Below are positions 1 to 6,435 of a stretch of DNA of 7,474 bases, in pieces (within the stretch, counting starts at the first letter, position 1; every line of letters starts with the position of its first letter). Both the position numbers and the translations under genes were made by a program. This DNA is from Alphaproteobacteria bacterium UBA2954 (GTDB lineage: Bacteria; Pseudomonadota; Alphaproteobacteria; Puniceispirillales; Puniceispirillaceae): the NCBI GenBank assembly GCA_002348585.1, contig DEBO01000049.1, positions 3,990-11,463 on the forward strand, in the 5' to 3' direction. The notes below the pieces were generated by a model, which did no database searches, was not told where the DNA came from, and saw only the letters and a list, made by a program, of their open reading frames with translations.

Positions 1-200
1 TCATCACGGGCACAGTCCATCACGATCACGCGCTTCAGTAAGCCAACCTGATTGGCAGCAAGACCGATTCCTGGTGCAGCATACATGGTCTCTGCCATGT
101 TATTTGCAAGCTGCAGAATGTCATCTGTAATATCATCAACAGGCTGCGCAACTTGACGCAAGACAGGCTGGGGAAGCAGAACAAGAGGCATCAAGGCCAT
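1..200 (-). CDS. def: Peptide deformylase, N-terminal part (runs off left edge)
   Basis: This gene encodes the enzyme that removes the formyl group from the N-terminal methionine of new proteins at the ribosome exit, a metal-dependent hydrolase of the cytoplasm. Only the first 66 codons are in the window. The translation starts MALMPLVLLPQPVLRQVAQP and contains the family's motif I as PGIGLAANQVG at about residues 44-54; the usual form is GxGLAAxQ. The later metal-binding motifs (EGCLS and HExxH) lie outside the window, so activity cannot be judged. The start is the first ATG, preceded on the minus strand by an AAGGAAAAGG purine tract whose last GG ends 11 bases before it. A second ATG at codon 4 would be too far from that tract. 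The gene is divergent from rmuC. In many alphaproteobacteria def is followed by fmt, which would be expected beyond the left edge (inference). Confidence 0.93.
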   Translation of the reverse strand, partial: MALMPLVLLPQPVLRQVAQPVDDITDDILQLANNMAETMYAAPGIGLAANQVGLLKRVIVMDCARD

Positions 201-264
201 GGGAAAGATACCTTTTCCTTAAAAATAAGTTAAGGCCAAATCGGCCTATACTGTGAATAACCGC

Positions 265-293
265 ACTATGAAGATTTGTCTTGAATTGTGCAA
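265..293 (-). promoter_or_regulatory. Candidate sigma70-type promoter for def
   Basis: On the minus strand a TTGCAC hexamer (288-293) is separated by exactly 17 bases from CATAGT (265-270), giving a plausible -35/-10 pair about 65 bases upstream of the def start. The match to consensus is partial: 3 of 6 and 4 of 6 bases. The predicted leader contains a small inverted repeat, AGGCC-loop-GGCCT at 233-247, of unknown meaning. No equally good promoter was found facing rmuC. Confidence 0.35.
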
Positions 294-352
294 GCATCGC
301 CAGACAGTCATTTCAGATGAAACGCAGACATAATGCTGGTAGACTAGGTGTC

Positions 353-1486
353 ATGACAGATTTTCTCCTAATTTTGCCCTGGGGGCTTTTGGGCGGCTGT
401 GTAGTTGGCTTTTTCTTTGTGCTTGCCAAGCGCAGGACAGATGTTCAGACTGCTGCTCCTGAACTGGTTGATTTGCGGGGCCAGCTGTCCATGTTAAGCC
501 AGGCAAGCCAGCAACAGCAGCAGGCCCAGATCGAGCAGATGTCTGCATTGTCAAAGAGGCTTGAGGAATCGCTTGCTGGGATGTCCCAGCGGATGGGCCA
601 GTCGCTGCAGCAGCAGACAGAAAAAACACACCAGAACTTAACCGACCTCTCCGCAAGGCTGGCAGTCATAGACGCAGCGAATGCTAAAATTAGTGAGCTG
701 ACCGGGCAGGTCACACAGCTTCATAATATTCTGGCGAACAAGACAGAGCGGGGCGCCTTTGGCGAGGTGCAGCTGGAAAATTTGGTACGGACCGTCCTGC
801 CGCCCAATGCGTATGATTTTCAGGTTCAGCTGTCCAATGGAAAGCGGGCAGATTGTGTGCTGAAATTACCGAATCCTCCTGGGGATATTGTTATTGATTC
901 AAAGTTTCCGCTAGAGGCGTGGCATCACCTGCAGCAGGCGGACGATGAAGCAGCGCGGCGGGCTGCTCGTAAACAGCTGGGTGCAGATGTTCTCAAACAT
1001 GTTCGTGATATCCAAGAGCGCTACATCATTACTGGTGAAACAGCTGAGTCAGCCTGTATGTTTCTGCCCTCAGAGGCGGTCTATGCCGAACTCCATGCTC
1101 ATCTTCCGGATATCGTCGAAAAATCTTATAATGCGCGCGTTTGGATTGTTTCCCCCACAACGATGATGGCGACACTAAACACAGTGAGGGCTGTTTTGCG
1201 TGATGCGCGGATGCGTGAACAGACGGCGCTCATTCAAAAGGAAATCGGCGTTCTGATTACAGACATCGAACGGCTGGATAAGCGGGTAGATAATTTGGAC
1301 AAGCATTTTGATTTGGCTCAGCGCGATGTGCGGGAGATCAAAACGTCAACTGGCAAAATCACCTCCAGAGGGAAACGTATTGAAGATTATGAGGTTTCAG
1401 AAACTCCACCTGACGCGGTCCTGCCCGCACAGGCTGATCTGCTGCCAGACGAAACAGACACAAAGGCTGCTGACAAAACTGTCTGA
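353..1486 (+). CDS. rmuC: RmuC family DNA recombination protein, membrane-anchored
   Basis: RmuC-family proteins limit recombination and inversion at short repeats in E. coli and carry a nuclease-like core; the exact activity is poorly defined. This copy is 377 residues, shorter than the 475 of E. coli. One hydrophobic segment (about residues 4-25) should anchor it in the inner membrane. A Gln-rich coiled-coil region follows (about 35-130), with a five-Gln run. The RmuC domain then begins with GAFGEVQLENLV (from residue 134). The likely PD-(D/E)xK-type pieces are D167 in DCVLKLP and D182-S-K184 in VIDSKFP. VWIVSPTTMMATL (264-276) is also typical of the family. An in-frame TTG at 281 and an ATG at 317 would add 24 or 12 residues before the membrane segment, without a good ribosome binding site. 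The ATG at 353 fits the family better and has a weak AGGTG just before it. The 3' end faces recR 4 bases away. Confidence 0.9.
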   Translation: MTDFLLILPWGLLGGCVVGFFFVLAKRRTDVQTAAPELVDLRGQLSMLSQASQQQQQAQIEQMSALSKRLEESLAGMSQRMGQSLQQQTEKTHQNLTDLSARLAVIDAANAKISELTGQVTQLHNILANKTERGAFGEVQLENLVRTVLPPNAYDFQVQLSNGKRADCVLKLPNPPGDIVIDSKFPLEAWHHLQQADDEAARRAARKQLGADVLKHVRDIQERYIITGETAESACMFLPSEAVYAELHAHLPDIVEKSYNARVWIVSPTTMMATLNTVRAVLRDARMREQTALIQKEIGVLITDIERLDKRVDNLDKHFDLAQRDVREIKTSTGKITSRGKRIEDYEVSETPPDAVLPAQADLLPDETDTKAADKTV

Positions 1487-1490
1487 GCGA

Positions 1491-2150
1491 CTATAGGCGG
1501 CTTCTAGCCTTCATAGCTTGAGCTAATGTGCCATCATCCAGATAATTCAACTCGCCACCAACAGGAACGCCATATGCAAGACGGGTGACCTGAACTGGCA
1601 AGTGTTCAAGCCTCTCGGCAATATAATGAGCGGTGGTTTGGCCATCTACAGTTGCAGATGTTGCTAAAATAATCTCACCCATCTGATCTGAAAGACCTTC
1701 TATTGATGGGGGTTCTATTGTTTCAAACTGGCTATCTGACTGATTTCCAGATAAATGGCTCGCCCGCTGAACTAGTCTGTCGATGCCCAGCTCACGCGGA
1801 CCTCTGCCGTCCAGTGCGCTCAATGTGCCCCCAAGAATATGATAAAGACCTGAATAAATACCAGCTCGTTCAATTGCCCACAAATCTGATACATCCTCAA
1901 CCACACAGATTCGTTGGCTGTCACGCCGACTATCCTGGCAAATTGTGCAGAGATCATTTAAATCAAAATTTCCGCAATCCACGCAGGTTCGTACCCTACG
2001 AGCAGCATGATCAAGCTCATTTGCCAGAGGTAGCATAACCTGGTCCCGGTTTTTTAAAAGATATAAAGCTGTCCGTCGGGCAGAACGCGGGCCTAGCCCA
2101 GGTAGGCGGGAAAGCCTTTGTATCAGCTGGTCAAGTGGATGCTGGGCCAT
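1491..2150 (-). CDS. recR: Recombination mediator protein RecR
   Basis: RecR works with RecF and RecO to load RecA on gapped single-stranded DNA during recombinational repair. Features in order: a helix-hairpin-helix ([17 protein letters not shown], about 16-32), a four-cysteine zinc finger (C56, C59, C68, C71), a Toprim domain starting [11 protein letters not shown] (80-90) and continuing [12 protein letters not shown], then the C-terminal [19 protein letters not shown] (194-212). At 219 residues it is about 20 longer than usual. The extra length is a polar segment near residues 131-152, between GIDRLVQR and [12 protein letters not shown], where E. coli RecR has only a short linker. The ATG at 2150 has AAAAAGG nine bases upstream. 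It is the last gene of the dnaX-ybaB-recR operon, starting 28 bases after ybaB ends. No convincing terminator follows before the converging rmuC. Confidence 0.96.
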   Translation of the reverse strand: MAQHPLDQLIQRLSRLPGLGPRSARRTALYLLKNRDQVMLPLANELDHAARRVRTCVDCGNFDLNDLCTICQDSRRDSQRICVVEDVSDLWAIERAGIYSGLYHILGGTLSALDGRGPRELGIDRLVQRASHLSGNQSDSQFETIEPPSIEGLSDQMGEIILATSATVDGQTTAHYIAERLEHLPVQVTRLAYGVPVGGELNYLDDGTLAQAMKARSRL

Positions 2151-2178
2151 AAAATTATACCTTTTTCGGACGGGCGGC

Positions 2179-2502
2179 TCAGAAAGGTAGCGACAGGCCT
2201 GGTGGCAAAGGCAAGCCGCCTGTCATTTCTTTTAATGCCTCCGCCTTTTTGGCATCCGCTTCCGACTTGGCATTGTTCACTGCCAGCATAACAAGTTCAG
2301 CAAGCGTATCTGCATCACCGTCAGCCATCAGCTCTTGCGAAAGTTTCAACGCGATAATCTCGCCTTTTCCAGACAGAGTGGCAACCACAGCGCCGCCGCC
2401 TACTGAACTTTGAAACCGGCTAGATTCGATTTCACGGGTTATTTCCTCCATGCGGCTCTGCATTTCCTGAACCTTTTTCATCATACCACCAAGATTACGC
2501 AT
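2179..2502 (-). CDS. ybaB: YbaB/EbfC family nucleoid-associated DNA-binding protein
   Basis: This is a small dimeric DNA-binding protein of the YbaB/EbfC family, found in most bacteria between dnaX and recR. Homologues bind DNA and associate with the nucleoid. The 107 residues have the usual plan: an N-terminal amphipathic helix ([20 protein letters not shown], from residue 7), the central [19 protein letters not shown] strands (about 34-52), a helical region rich in Ala, Lys and Glu, and a Gly/Pro-rich end [13 protein letters not shown]. Length and termini match the family. The start codon overlaps the last 8 bases of dnaX. A strong GAGGTG lies 4 bases before the ATG, inside the dnaX 3' end, so translation is probably coupled to dnaX. 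The alternative ATGs at codons 7 and 8 would lose this site. Confidence 0.95.
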   Translation of the reverse strand: MRNLGGMMKKVQEMQSRMEEITREIESSRFQSSVGGGAVVATLSGKGEIIALKLSQELMADGDADTLAELVMLAVNNAKSEADAKKAEALKEMTGGLPLPPGLSLPF

Positions 2503-4234
2503 TTTTCACCTCATCATTTGAATGTGTTTCGTCTTTGGCGTTGTGTAGGTTCACAGCCGTGATTTCAGCGCTGTCAAATTTTTCAAGAATCGCAGCAACA
2601 ATAGGATGTTCAGCGGCGGCCTTTTTTTTCTGCTCAACTGCCTGCTGGTCCAGCTCGGCCAATGTTGGCCCACCCCCTTGCGCTGCTTGGAAGACCAGCC
2701 AGGGCTGACCACTTTTCTGACTCATAAATCGGGCCAGGTCACTCAGAAAATTTTCCTGTTTCACATCTCCATCTATTTGCACTTCCAACTTACCATCTGT
2801 AAGACTGACAGGGCGCAGATGTTGGCGCAGGCGTGCGGCCAGAATTTTCTCTCCGGCCTCATTAAGGCTTATAACAATATCCTGCAGGCTGGAAAATACC
2901 GTCTCTGGAGGGCTGCTCTTCTCATTTGCAAGTTGCGAAGGGATATCAGTTTCTACCAGGGACGTTTCTGTTTGTGGTATCTGAGTAGGCGCAACCTGAG
3001 TGGGAACGGGGTCAGCTTCTGTGCGCGGTGCCTCGGATGATAATACGGCTGTTGGTGTCTGTGTGGTGTGGGCGTCCATTGGCGCCTCGGGAAGAGACTT
3101 GATAATTTCAGCTGGAGTCGGCATAGGCGCTATATGAGCCAACCTGATTAGCACCATCTGAGCAGCCGTCTTCGGGTTTGGTGCGTCTTTGATTTCACGG
3201 TGACCGTTCAGTAGTAACTGCCAGGCCCGCCCTAAACGAGCAATGCCAACGGTTGCGATTGCAGTCAGCATCTGACTTTGCGCTTCAGGCTGGTCAGACG
3301 AGCCTGCCCCGCCTGCTATCAGGCTGGCCAGATGGATATTATCTAGCATATCAGCGATAAAGACATCAGGTTCCGCTCCGCAAGCATCTGCTGTTGCAAA
3401 CAGGTCGAGTGCTGCTGCTGTCTGCCCGTTAAGACAGGCTTGCAGGATCTTCAAAATCAAATCAGTATTGACCTGGCCCAGCATATCCAGAACAGCCTGT
3501 TCTGAAATTTCATCAGCATTCATCGCTGCGGCCTGGTCAAGTAGGGACAAAGCGTCTCTGACAGAACCTTCGGAGGCCTTGGCAATATGTACAAGCGCGT
3601 TCGCCGCCGCCTTTATCTGTTCTGAGTCTGCAATGGTCTGCAGGTGATGTGTCATCACATCAACAGGAACTCGGCGTAGATCAAAACGCTGACATCTGGA
3701 CAGGATGGTTACAGGCACTTTCCGAATTTCAGTTGTGGCGAAGATAAATTTCACATTATCTGGTGGCTCTTCAAGCGTCTTCAGCAAGGCATTGAACGCA
3801 CTGCGTGACAGCATGTGAACTTCATCGATGATATAGATTTTAAAACGAGCAGATACAGGCCTGTAGGCCGCACCATCAATAATATCGCGCACATCATCAA
3901 CGCCTGTGTTGCTGGCGGCATCCATTTCCAGAACATCAATATGGCGCCCTTCATTGATATCATTGCACGGGTTGCAGGTTCCGCAGGGCGACATATTAGG
4001 CCCACCTGCCCCGTCTGCCCCTTCACAATTCAGACCTTTTGCCAAGATACGAGCTGTTGATGTTTTGCCAATCCCGCGCACGCCAGTGAGAATAAAAGCA
4101 TGCGCCAACCTTCCTAGTGCAATTGCATTCGTCAGCGTCTGCACAAGCGCATCCTGACCGATCATCTGCTCAAAAGTGGCAGGGCGGTATTTGCGGGCTA
4201 GAACACGGTAAGGCTGATTAGCGATGTTTTTCAT
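2495..4234 (-). CDS. dnaX: DNA polymerase III subunits gamma/tau
   Basis: DnaX is the motor of the clamp loader and, in its tau form, bridges the polymerase core and helicase. With the ATG at 4234 it has 579 residues. Seen in order: QxxxGQD near the N terminus; Walker A GVRGIGKT (51-58); a zinc-binding insert with C70, C84, C87 and C90; Walker B IYIIDEVH (133-140); the arginine-finger motif SRC (179-181); sensor 2 EGSVRDALSLLDQ with R226; the domain III helices to about residue 370; a Pro/Thr/Gln-rich linker (about 373-445); and a C-terminal tau-type domain ending in a helix HPIVAAILEKF. A TTG two codons upstream could also start the frame, but neither start has a recognisable Shine-Dalgarno. 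The codons for K536-K538 form an A8G tract that could permit frameshifting (separate entry). The gene lies downstream of ffs and overlaps ybaB by 8 bases. Confidence 0.96.
   Translation of the reverse strand: MKNIANQPYRVLARKYRPATFEQMIGQDALVQTLTNAIALGRLAHAFILTGVRGIGKTSTARILAKGLNCEGADGAGGPNMSPCGTCNPCNDINEGRHIDVLEMDAASNTGVDDVRDIIDGAAYRPVSARFKIYIIDEVHMLSRSAFNALLKTLEEPPDNVKFIFATTEIRKVPVTILSRCQRFDLRRVPVDVMTHHLQTIADSEQIKAAANALVHIAKASEGSVRDALSLLDQAAAMNADEISEQAVLDMLGQVNTDLILKILQACLNGQTAAALDLFATADACGAEPDVFIADMLDNIHLASLIAGGAGSSDQPEAQSQMLTAIATVGIARLGRAWQLLLNGHREIKDAPNPKTAAQMVLIRLAHIAPMPTPAEIIKSLPEAPMDAHTTQTPTAVLSSEAPRTEADPVPTQVAPTQIPQTETSLVETDIPSQLANEKSSPPETVFSSLQDIVISLNEAGEKILAARLRQHLRPVSLTDGKLEVQIDGDVKQENFLSDLARFMSQKSGQPWLVFQAAQGGGPTLAELDQQAVEQKKKAAAEHPIVAAILEKFDSAEITAVNLHNAKDETHSNDEVKNA
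2610..2629 (-). promoter_or_regulatory. Candidate frameshift/slippage site in dnaX (A8G with -1 stop)
   Basis: On the minus strand the dnaX codons AAA AAA AAG (K536-K538) make a run of eight A followed by G (2621-2629). This contains the heptamer A AAA AAG in the same reading phase as the E. coli dnaX slippery site. A -1 shift, or one extra A added by RNA polymerase, would read GGC CGC CGC TGA, stopping at 2610-2612. The product would have 541 residues, against 579, and would lose the final conserved helix. Only weak pairing is visible downstream (AACA with TGTT across 6 bases), and the upstream CAGGCAG is at best a poor Shine-Dalgarno-like stimulator. Frameshifting in dnaX is established for E. 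coli (translational) and Thermus (transcriptional); use of this site is inference. Confidence 0.4.
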
Positions 4235-4258
4235 AGGCAAAAGACTATCGTTTTATTG

Positions 4259-4271
4259 CTGGCCTGGCCAG
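4259..4271. repeat. 13-bp palindrome in the dnaX leader
   Basis: CTGGCCTGGCCAG is a perfect inverted repeat around a single central base, located 25 bases upstream of the dnaX ATG. As RNA it could form a five-pair stem with a three-base loop. It is not followed by a U run on the minus strand, so it does not look like an intrinsic terminator. It could be a protein-binding site, a leader hairpin or chance. Confidence 0.35.
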
Positions 4272-4368
4272 ATCCTGTTCTGCGTTGCGGTCCGCCCTCA
4301 TCTCGTATTTTTTTGCAGGAAGATCAGGTGGTGCAGCAGTTCATATCGTAAATCATTAGGTAAAGCAT

Positions 4369-4459
4369 GAAAGGCTGGATGACCCGCTTGGTAAAGACTG
4401 TGGCTGCTTCCTTTCGGACCTGGCCTGGTCACCCTGACCATTCGTCCATCCAACCCTCC
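4369..4459 (-). ncRNA. ffs: Signal recognition particle RNA (4.5S, small bacterial type)
   Basis: This is the RNA core of the signal recognition particle; it binds Ffh and FtsY to target membrane proteins co-translationally. The diagnostic domain IV lies at 4402-4425 on the minus strand: GGCCAGGTCC, a GAAA tetraloop, then GGAAGCAGCC. It closely matches E. coli 4.5S RNA, which has a GGAA loop. Both sides of the asymmetric and symmetric internal loops that bind the Ffh M domain are recognisable. The ends close the hairpin: GGAGGGTTGGATG at the 5' end can pair with CATCCAGCCTTTC at the 3' end, 13 pairs including G-U wobbles. This sets the length at about 91 nucleotides, normal for the small type without an Alu domain. 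Exact ends are inferred from that pairing and from the promoter. No U-rich terminator directly follows, so the 3' end may be made by processing. Its position upstream of dnaX matches other alphaproteobacteria as I recall them. Confidence 0.92.
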
Positions 4460-4466
4460 ACTCCAA

Positions 4467-4495
4467 ATTATGCTTGAAATGTACTGCATAAACAA
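4467..4495 (-). promoter_or_regulatory. Promoter of ffs (and probably the dnaX operon)
   Basis: On the minus strand TTGTTT (4490-4495) and CATAAT (4467-4472) are separated by exactly 17 bases. The predicted transcription start about 7 bases after the -10 falls at 4459-4460, which agrees with the 5' end deduced independently from the terminal pairing of the SRP RNA. The promoter lies between the pheA stop and ffs. With no clear terminator after ffs, it may also serve dnaX-ybaB-recR (inference). Confidence 0.7.
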
Positions 4496-4536
4496 GCTTT
4501 TTCAGCCTCTTTTGTCCGCTTATAACAGAGCTGTTT

Positions 4537-5376
4537 TCAGCCGCGGTTAGCCGGATAGCTGCCCAGCACTGTGATGCCTCCATCTGTGCAGTAAAATTGA
4601 AGCTCTTCCAAAGCTTGTTTCATTGCTGGACTGTCAATATGTCCTTCACAATCAGCATAGAAACGAGCCGCTTTCAATGACCCGTTTAGCATGTACGATT
4701 CCAGCTTTGTTAAATTGATATTGTTGGTCGCAAATCCGCCCAGACATTTATATAAGACAGCAGGAACTGACCTGACCTCAAAAATAAGTGTCGTCATGGT
4801 AGGCAAAGTCGGGTCAGGGGCCTTTTGAAAATTACGTGACATAATAAGAAAGCGTGTTGTGTTTGTGTTTTCATCCAGAATGTCTGTATCCAGAATATCA
4901 AGATTGTAAATTTCTGCGGCTAGTGCAGACGCAACTGCCCCAATATGCGGTTCGCCTCGAGATGCAATATCTTTGGCCGCTCCTGCTGTATCTGTGTGAA
5001 TTACTGGTTTTATGCCATGAGCCCGCAGGGATTTGCGGCATTGGGCCAGCCCCTGTTCATGACTGTGTACTTCTGTTATTTGCTCTGGTCTGACGCCTTT
5101 GAGACCCAAAAGCTTATGGTGAACAGGCTGGTAATGCTCACCGATAATGTAAAGGCCTGATTCAGGAAGCAGATGGTGAATATCAGCTACACGTCCAGCA
5201 GTAGAATTTTCTACTGGAACCATGGCCAGTTCGGCGTCACTGTTCTGTACCGAAGCGATCATTTCTGAAAAACTCTCGCAAGGCAGTGGTATGTGCTCAG
5301 GCGCATGTGTGTTGCAGGCCATATGGGAATAAGCCCCAGGCACACCCTGGAAGGCTATTTTTCTGTTATCTGCCAT
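4537..5376 (-). CDS. pheA: Prephenate dehydratase (PDT plus ACT domains)
   Basis: This enzyme converts prephenate to phenylpyruvate, the committed step of phenylalanine synthesis, in the cytoplasm. It is a stand-alone dehydratase of 279 residues with no chorismate mutase domain in front. The catalytic domain begins IAFQGVPGAYSHMA (7-20), has VPVENSTAGRV (53-63) and contains the key TTRF motif at 173-176 within NTNTTRFLIMSR. The regulatory ACT domain follows (about 194-275): TTLIFEVRSVPAVLYKCLGG, then LTKLESYMLNGS. The ESRP phenylalanine-binding motif of E. coli reads ESYM here, a variant I associate with alphaproteobacterial enzymes, so feedback inhibition by phenylalanine is likely but not proven. 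The ATG at 5376 has AGAGG ending about 7 bases upstream. The gene starts 74 bases after kdsB on the same strand with no terminator between them, so co-transcription is likely. The ffs promoter lies just past its stop. Confidence 0.96.
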   Translation of the reverse strand: MADNRKIAFQGVPGAYSHMACNTHAPEHIPLPCESFSEMIASVQNSDAELAMVPVENSTAGRVADIHHLLPESGLYIIGEHYQPVHHKLLGLKGVRPEQITEVHSHEQGLAQCRKSLRAHGIKPVIHTDTAGAAKDIASRGEPHIGAVASALAAEIYNLDILDTDILDENTNTTRFLIMSRNFQKAPDPTLPTMTTLIFEVRSVPAVLYKCLGGFATNNINLTKLESYMLNGSLKAARFYADCEGHIDSPAMKQALEELQFYCTDGGITVLGSYPANRG

Positions 5377-5450
5377 GTCCAGCCTCTTTTTTCTTTCATC
5401 TGCGCTTTTTTACGCTGTTTTCACAGGCTTTTCAAATCTACCACCTAATC

Positions 5451-6185
5451 TTATCCTAAGCGCAGTCTGACTTCTTCTAGATCATCCGCTGTATCAATGC
5501 CGCCAGGCGCATGGTTAACCACGGCAATGCCAATTTTCATGCCCGCTTCCAATGCGCGAAGTTGTTCCAGCTTTTCAGATAATTCCAGTGGCGAAGGTGG
5601 CAGGTGGACAAATGTGGAAAGGGCCTTTCGCCGCCAGCCATAGAGGCCAATATGATGTAGAAAACCTTCTGGCCCATCTGGAACAGGTGCGCGGCTGAAG
5701 TAAAGGGCCTGGCCGGCGCGCTTGCTGTTATCTGTAAAGCTGACAACAGCCTTAACAATCTGTGATTTGACAGCCTCTTCCTGGCTGGCAGGGGCGGCAA
5801 GGGTGGTTAAGTCCCAGTTTGGGTTACGCAGCATCTCAGCCAGCTTTTCCAACAGCGCCGGGTCCAGTTCAGGTAAATCCCCTTGCAAATTGATGACCTC
5901 ATCATACCTGCCCTCAGAATCTATGTGGCATAATGCCTCATAGATTCTGTCGGATCCTGAAGGATGGCTTGCAGCTGTAAGTACAGCCTGCCCACCAACT
6001 GCCTCAATGGTTTGAGCAATTTCTGGACTATCTGTGGCCACAAATACAGGTCCTAGATCAGCTTTCACAGCCCTTTCCCACACATGGCAAATCATAGGTT
6101 TTCCCGCAATTTCCGCTAGTGGTTTTCTCGGGAGTCTTGTTGCCTTTATGCGAGCAGGTATAAGTGTGAGAATATCAGTCGTCAT
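5451..6185 (-). CDS. kdsB: 3-deoxy-manno-octulosonate cytidylyltransferase (CMP-Kdo synthetase)
   Basis: KdsB activates Kdo with CTP to give CMP-Kdo, the donor for the inner core of lipopolysaccharide, so the organism is Gram-negative with Kdo-containing LPS. At 244 residues from the ATG at 6185 it matches the family (248 in E. coli). Motifs: nucleotide-binding LIPARIKATRLPRKPL near the N terminus; ATDSPEI; INLQGDLPELDP, where many members have QGDEP; HHIGLYGWRRKAL; the family signature SPLELSEKLEQLRALEAG; and GIDTADDLEEVRLRLG at the end. An in-frame TTG at 6203 would add six residues (MKKQPV), but the ATG aligns with known N termini. Neither start has a clear Shine-Dalgarno. It is the first gene of a probable kdsB-pheA unit, diverging from the cytochrome c gene. 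Confidence 0.95.
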   Translation of the reverse strand: MTTDILTLIPARIKATRLPRKPLAEIAGKPMICHVWERAVKADLGPVFVATDSPEIAQTIEAVGGQAVLTAASHPSGSDRIYEALCHIDSEGRYDEVINLQGDLPELDPALLEKLAEMLRNPNWDLTTLAAPASQEEAVKSQIVKAVVSFTDNSKRAGQALYFSRAPVPDGPEGFLHHIGLYGWRRKALSTFVHLPPSPLELSEKLEQLRALEAGMKIGIAVVNHAPGGIDTADDLEEVRLRLG

Positions 6186-6295
6186 AACAGGCTGTTTTTT
6201 CAATCAATTAAATTGCTAATGAGGCTGAACATAAGGTTTCATATTTTGGTCTGGCTGGCAAAGAAAAAGGACCAGTGCTGATTGGCTTGCAGGAC

Positions 6296-6324
6296 TTGAG
6301 ACAATCTGAAAATTGCGGTATCAC
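6296..6324 (+). promoter_or_regulatory. Possible promoter for the cytochrome c-hisN unit
   Basis: TTGAGA (6296-6301) and TATCAC (6319-6324) are spaced by 17 bases and point toward the cytochrome c gene, with a leader of about 105 bases. The rest of the divergent region (6186-6435) shows no other site I would defend, and I found no clear kdsB promoter in it. Confidence 0.28.
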
Positions 6325-6435
6325 AAAACTCATGAGAGAAGCCTGCGTTGGCAGCAGATGTTTTTGAGCGCGAGAGATAATAAGCTTGAACACTGGTTTC
6401 AACTGTTCTTTCACAGCTCTGGGGTATGCAAAAGT

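Noticed and set aside
281..352. N-terminal extension of rmuC from a TTG at 281
   Set aside because: It would put 24 unconserved basic residues before the membrane anchor and overlap the def promoter; the ATG at 353 fits the family.
1472..1483. GACA-AAAC-TGTC hairpin at the end of rmuC as a terminator
   Set aside because: Only four pairs and no adjacent T run on either strand.
1703..2038. 111-residue plus-strand ORF opposite recR
   Set aside because: Antisense to conserved RecR coding sequence, with no recognisable domain or ribosome binding site.
2606..3040. 144-residue plus-strand ORF opposite dnaX
   Set aside because: Lies wholly antisense to a well-supported gene, and its translation is low-complexity and family-less; it is a shadow of dnaX.
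4298..4583. Two minus-strand ORFs of 65 and 75 residues between dnaX and pheA
   Set aside because: They overlap the SRP RNA and the pheA 3' end, and their translations resemble no protein family; the RNA explains the sequence.
5377..5450. Possible terminator between kdsB and pheA
   Set aside because: Short A-rich runs and a GCG/CGC pairing are present, but there is no stable stem followed by a U run.
6208..6414. 68-residue minus-strand ORF upstream of kdsB
   Set aside because: No ribosome binding site, no recognisable domain, and it occupies the divergent promoter region.
6313..6435. N-terminal extension of the cytochrome c from the ATG at 6313
   Set aside because: The extra 41 residues are not family-like, would precede the anchor segment, and start inside the candidate promoter region.
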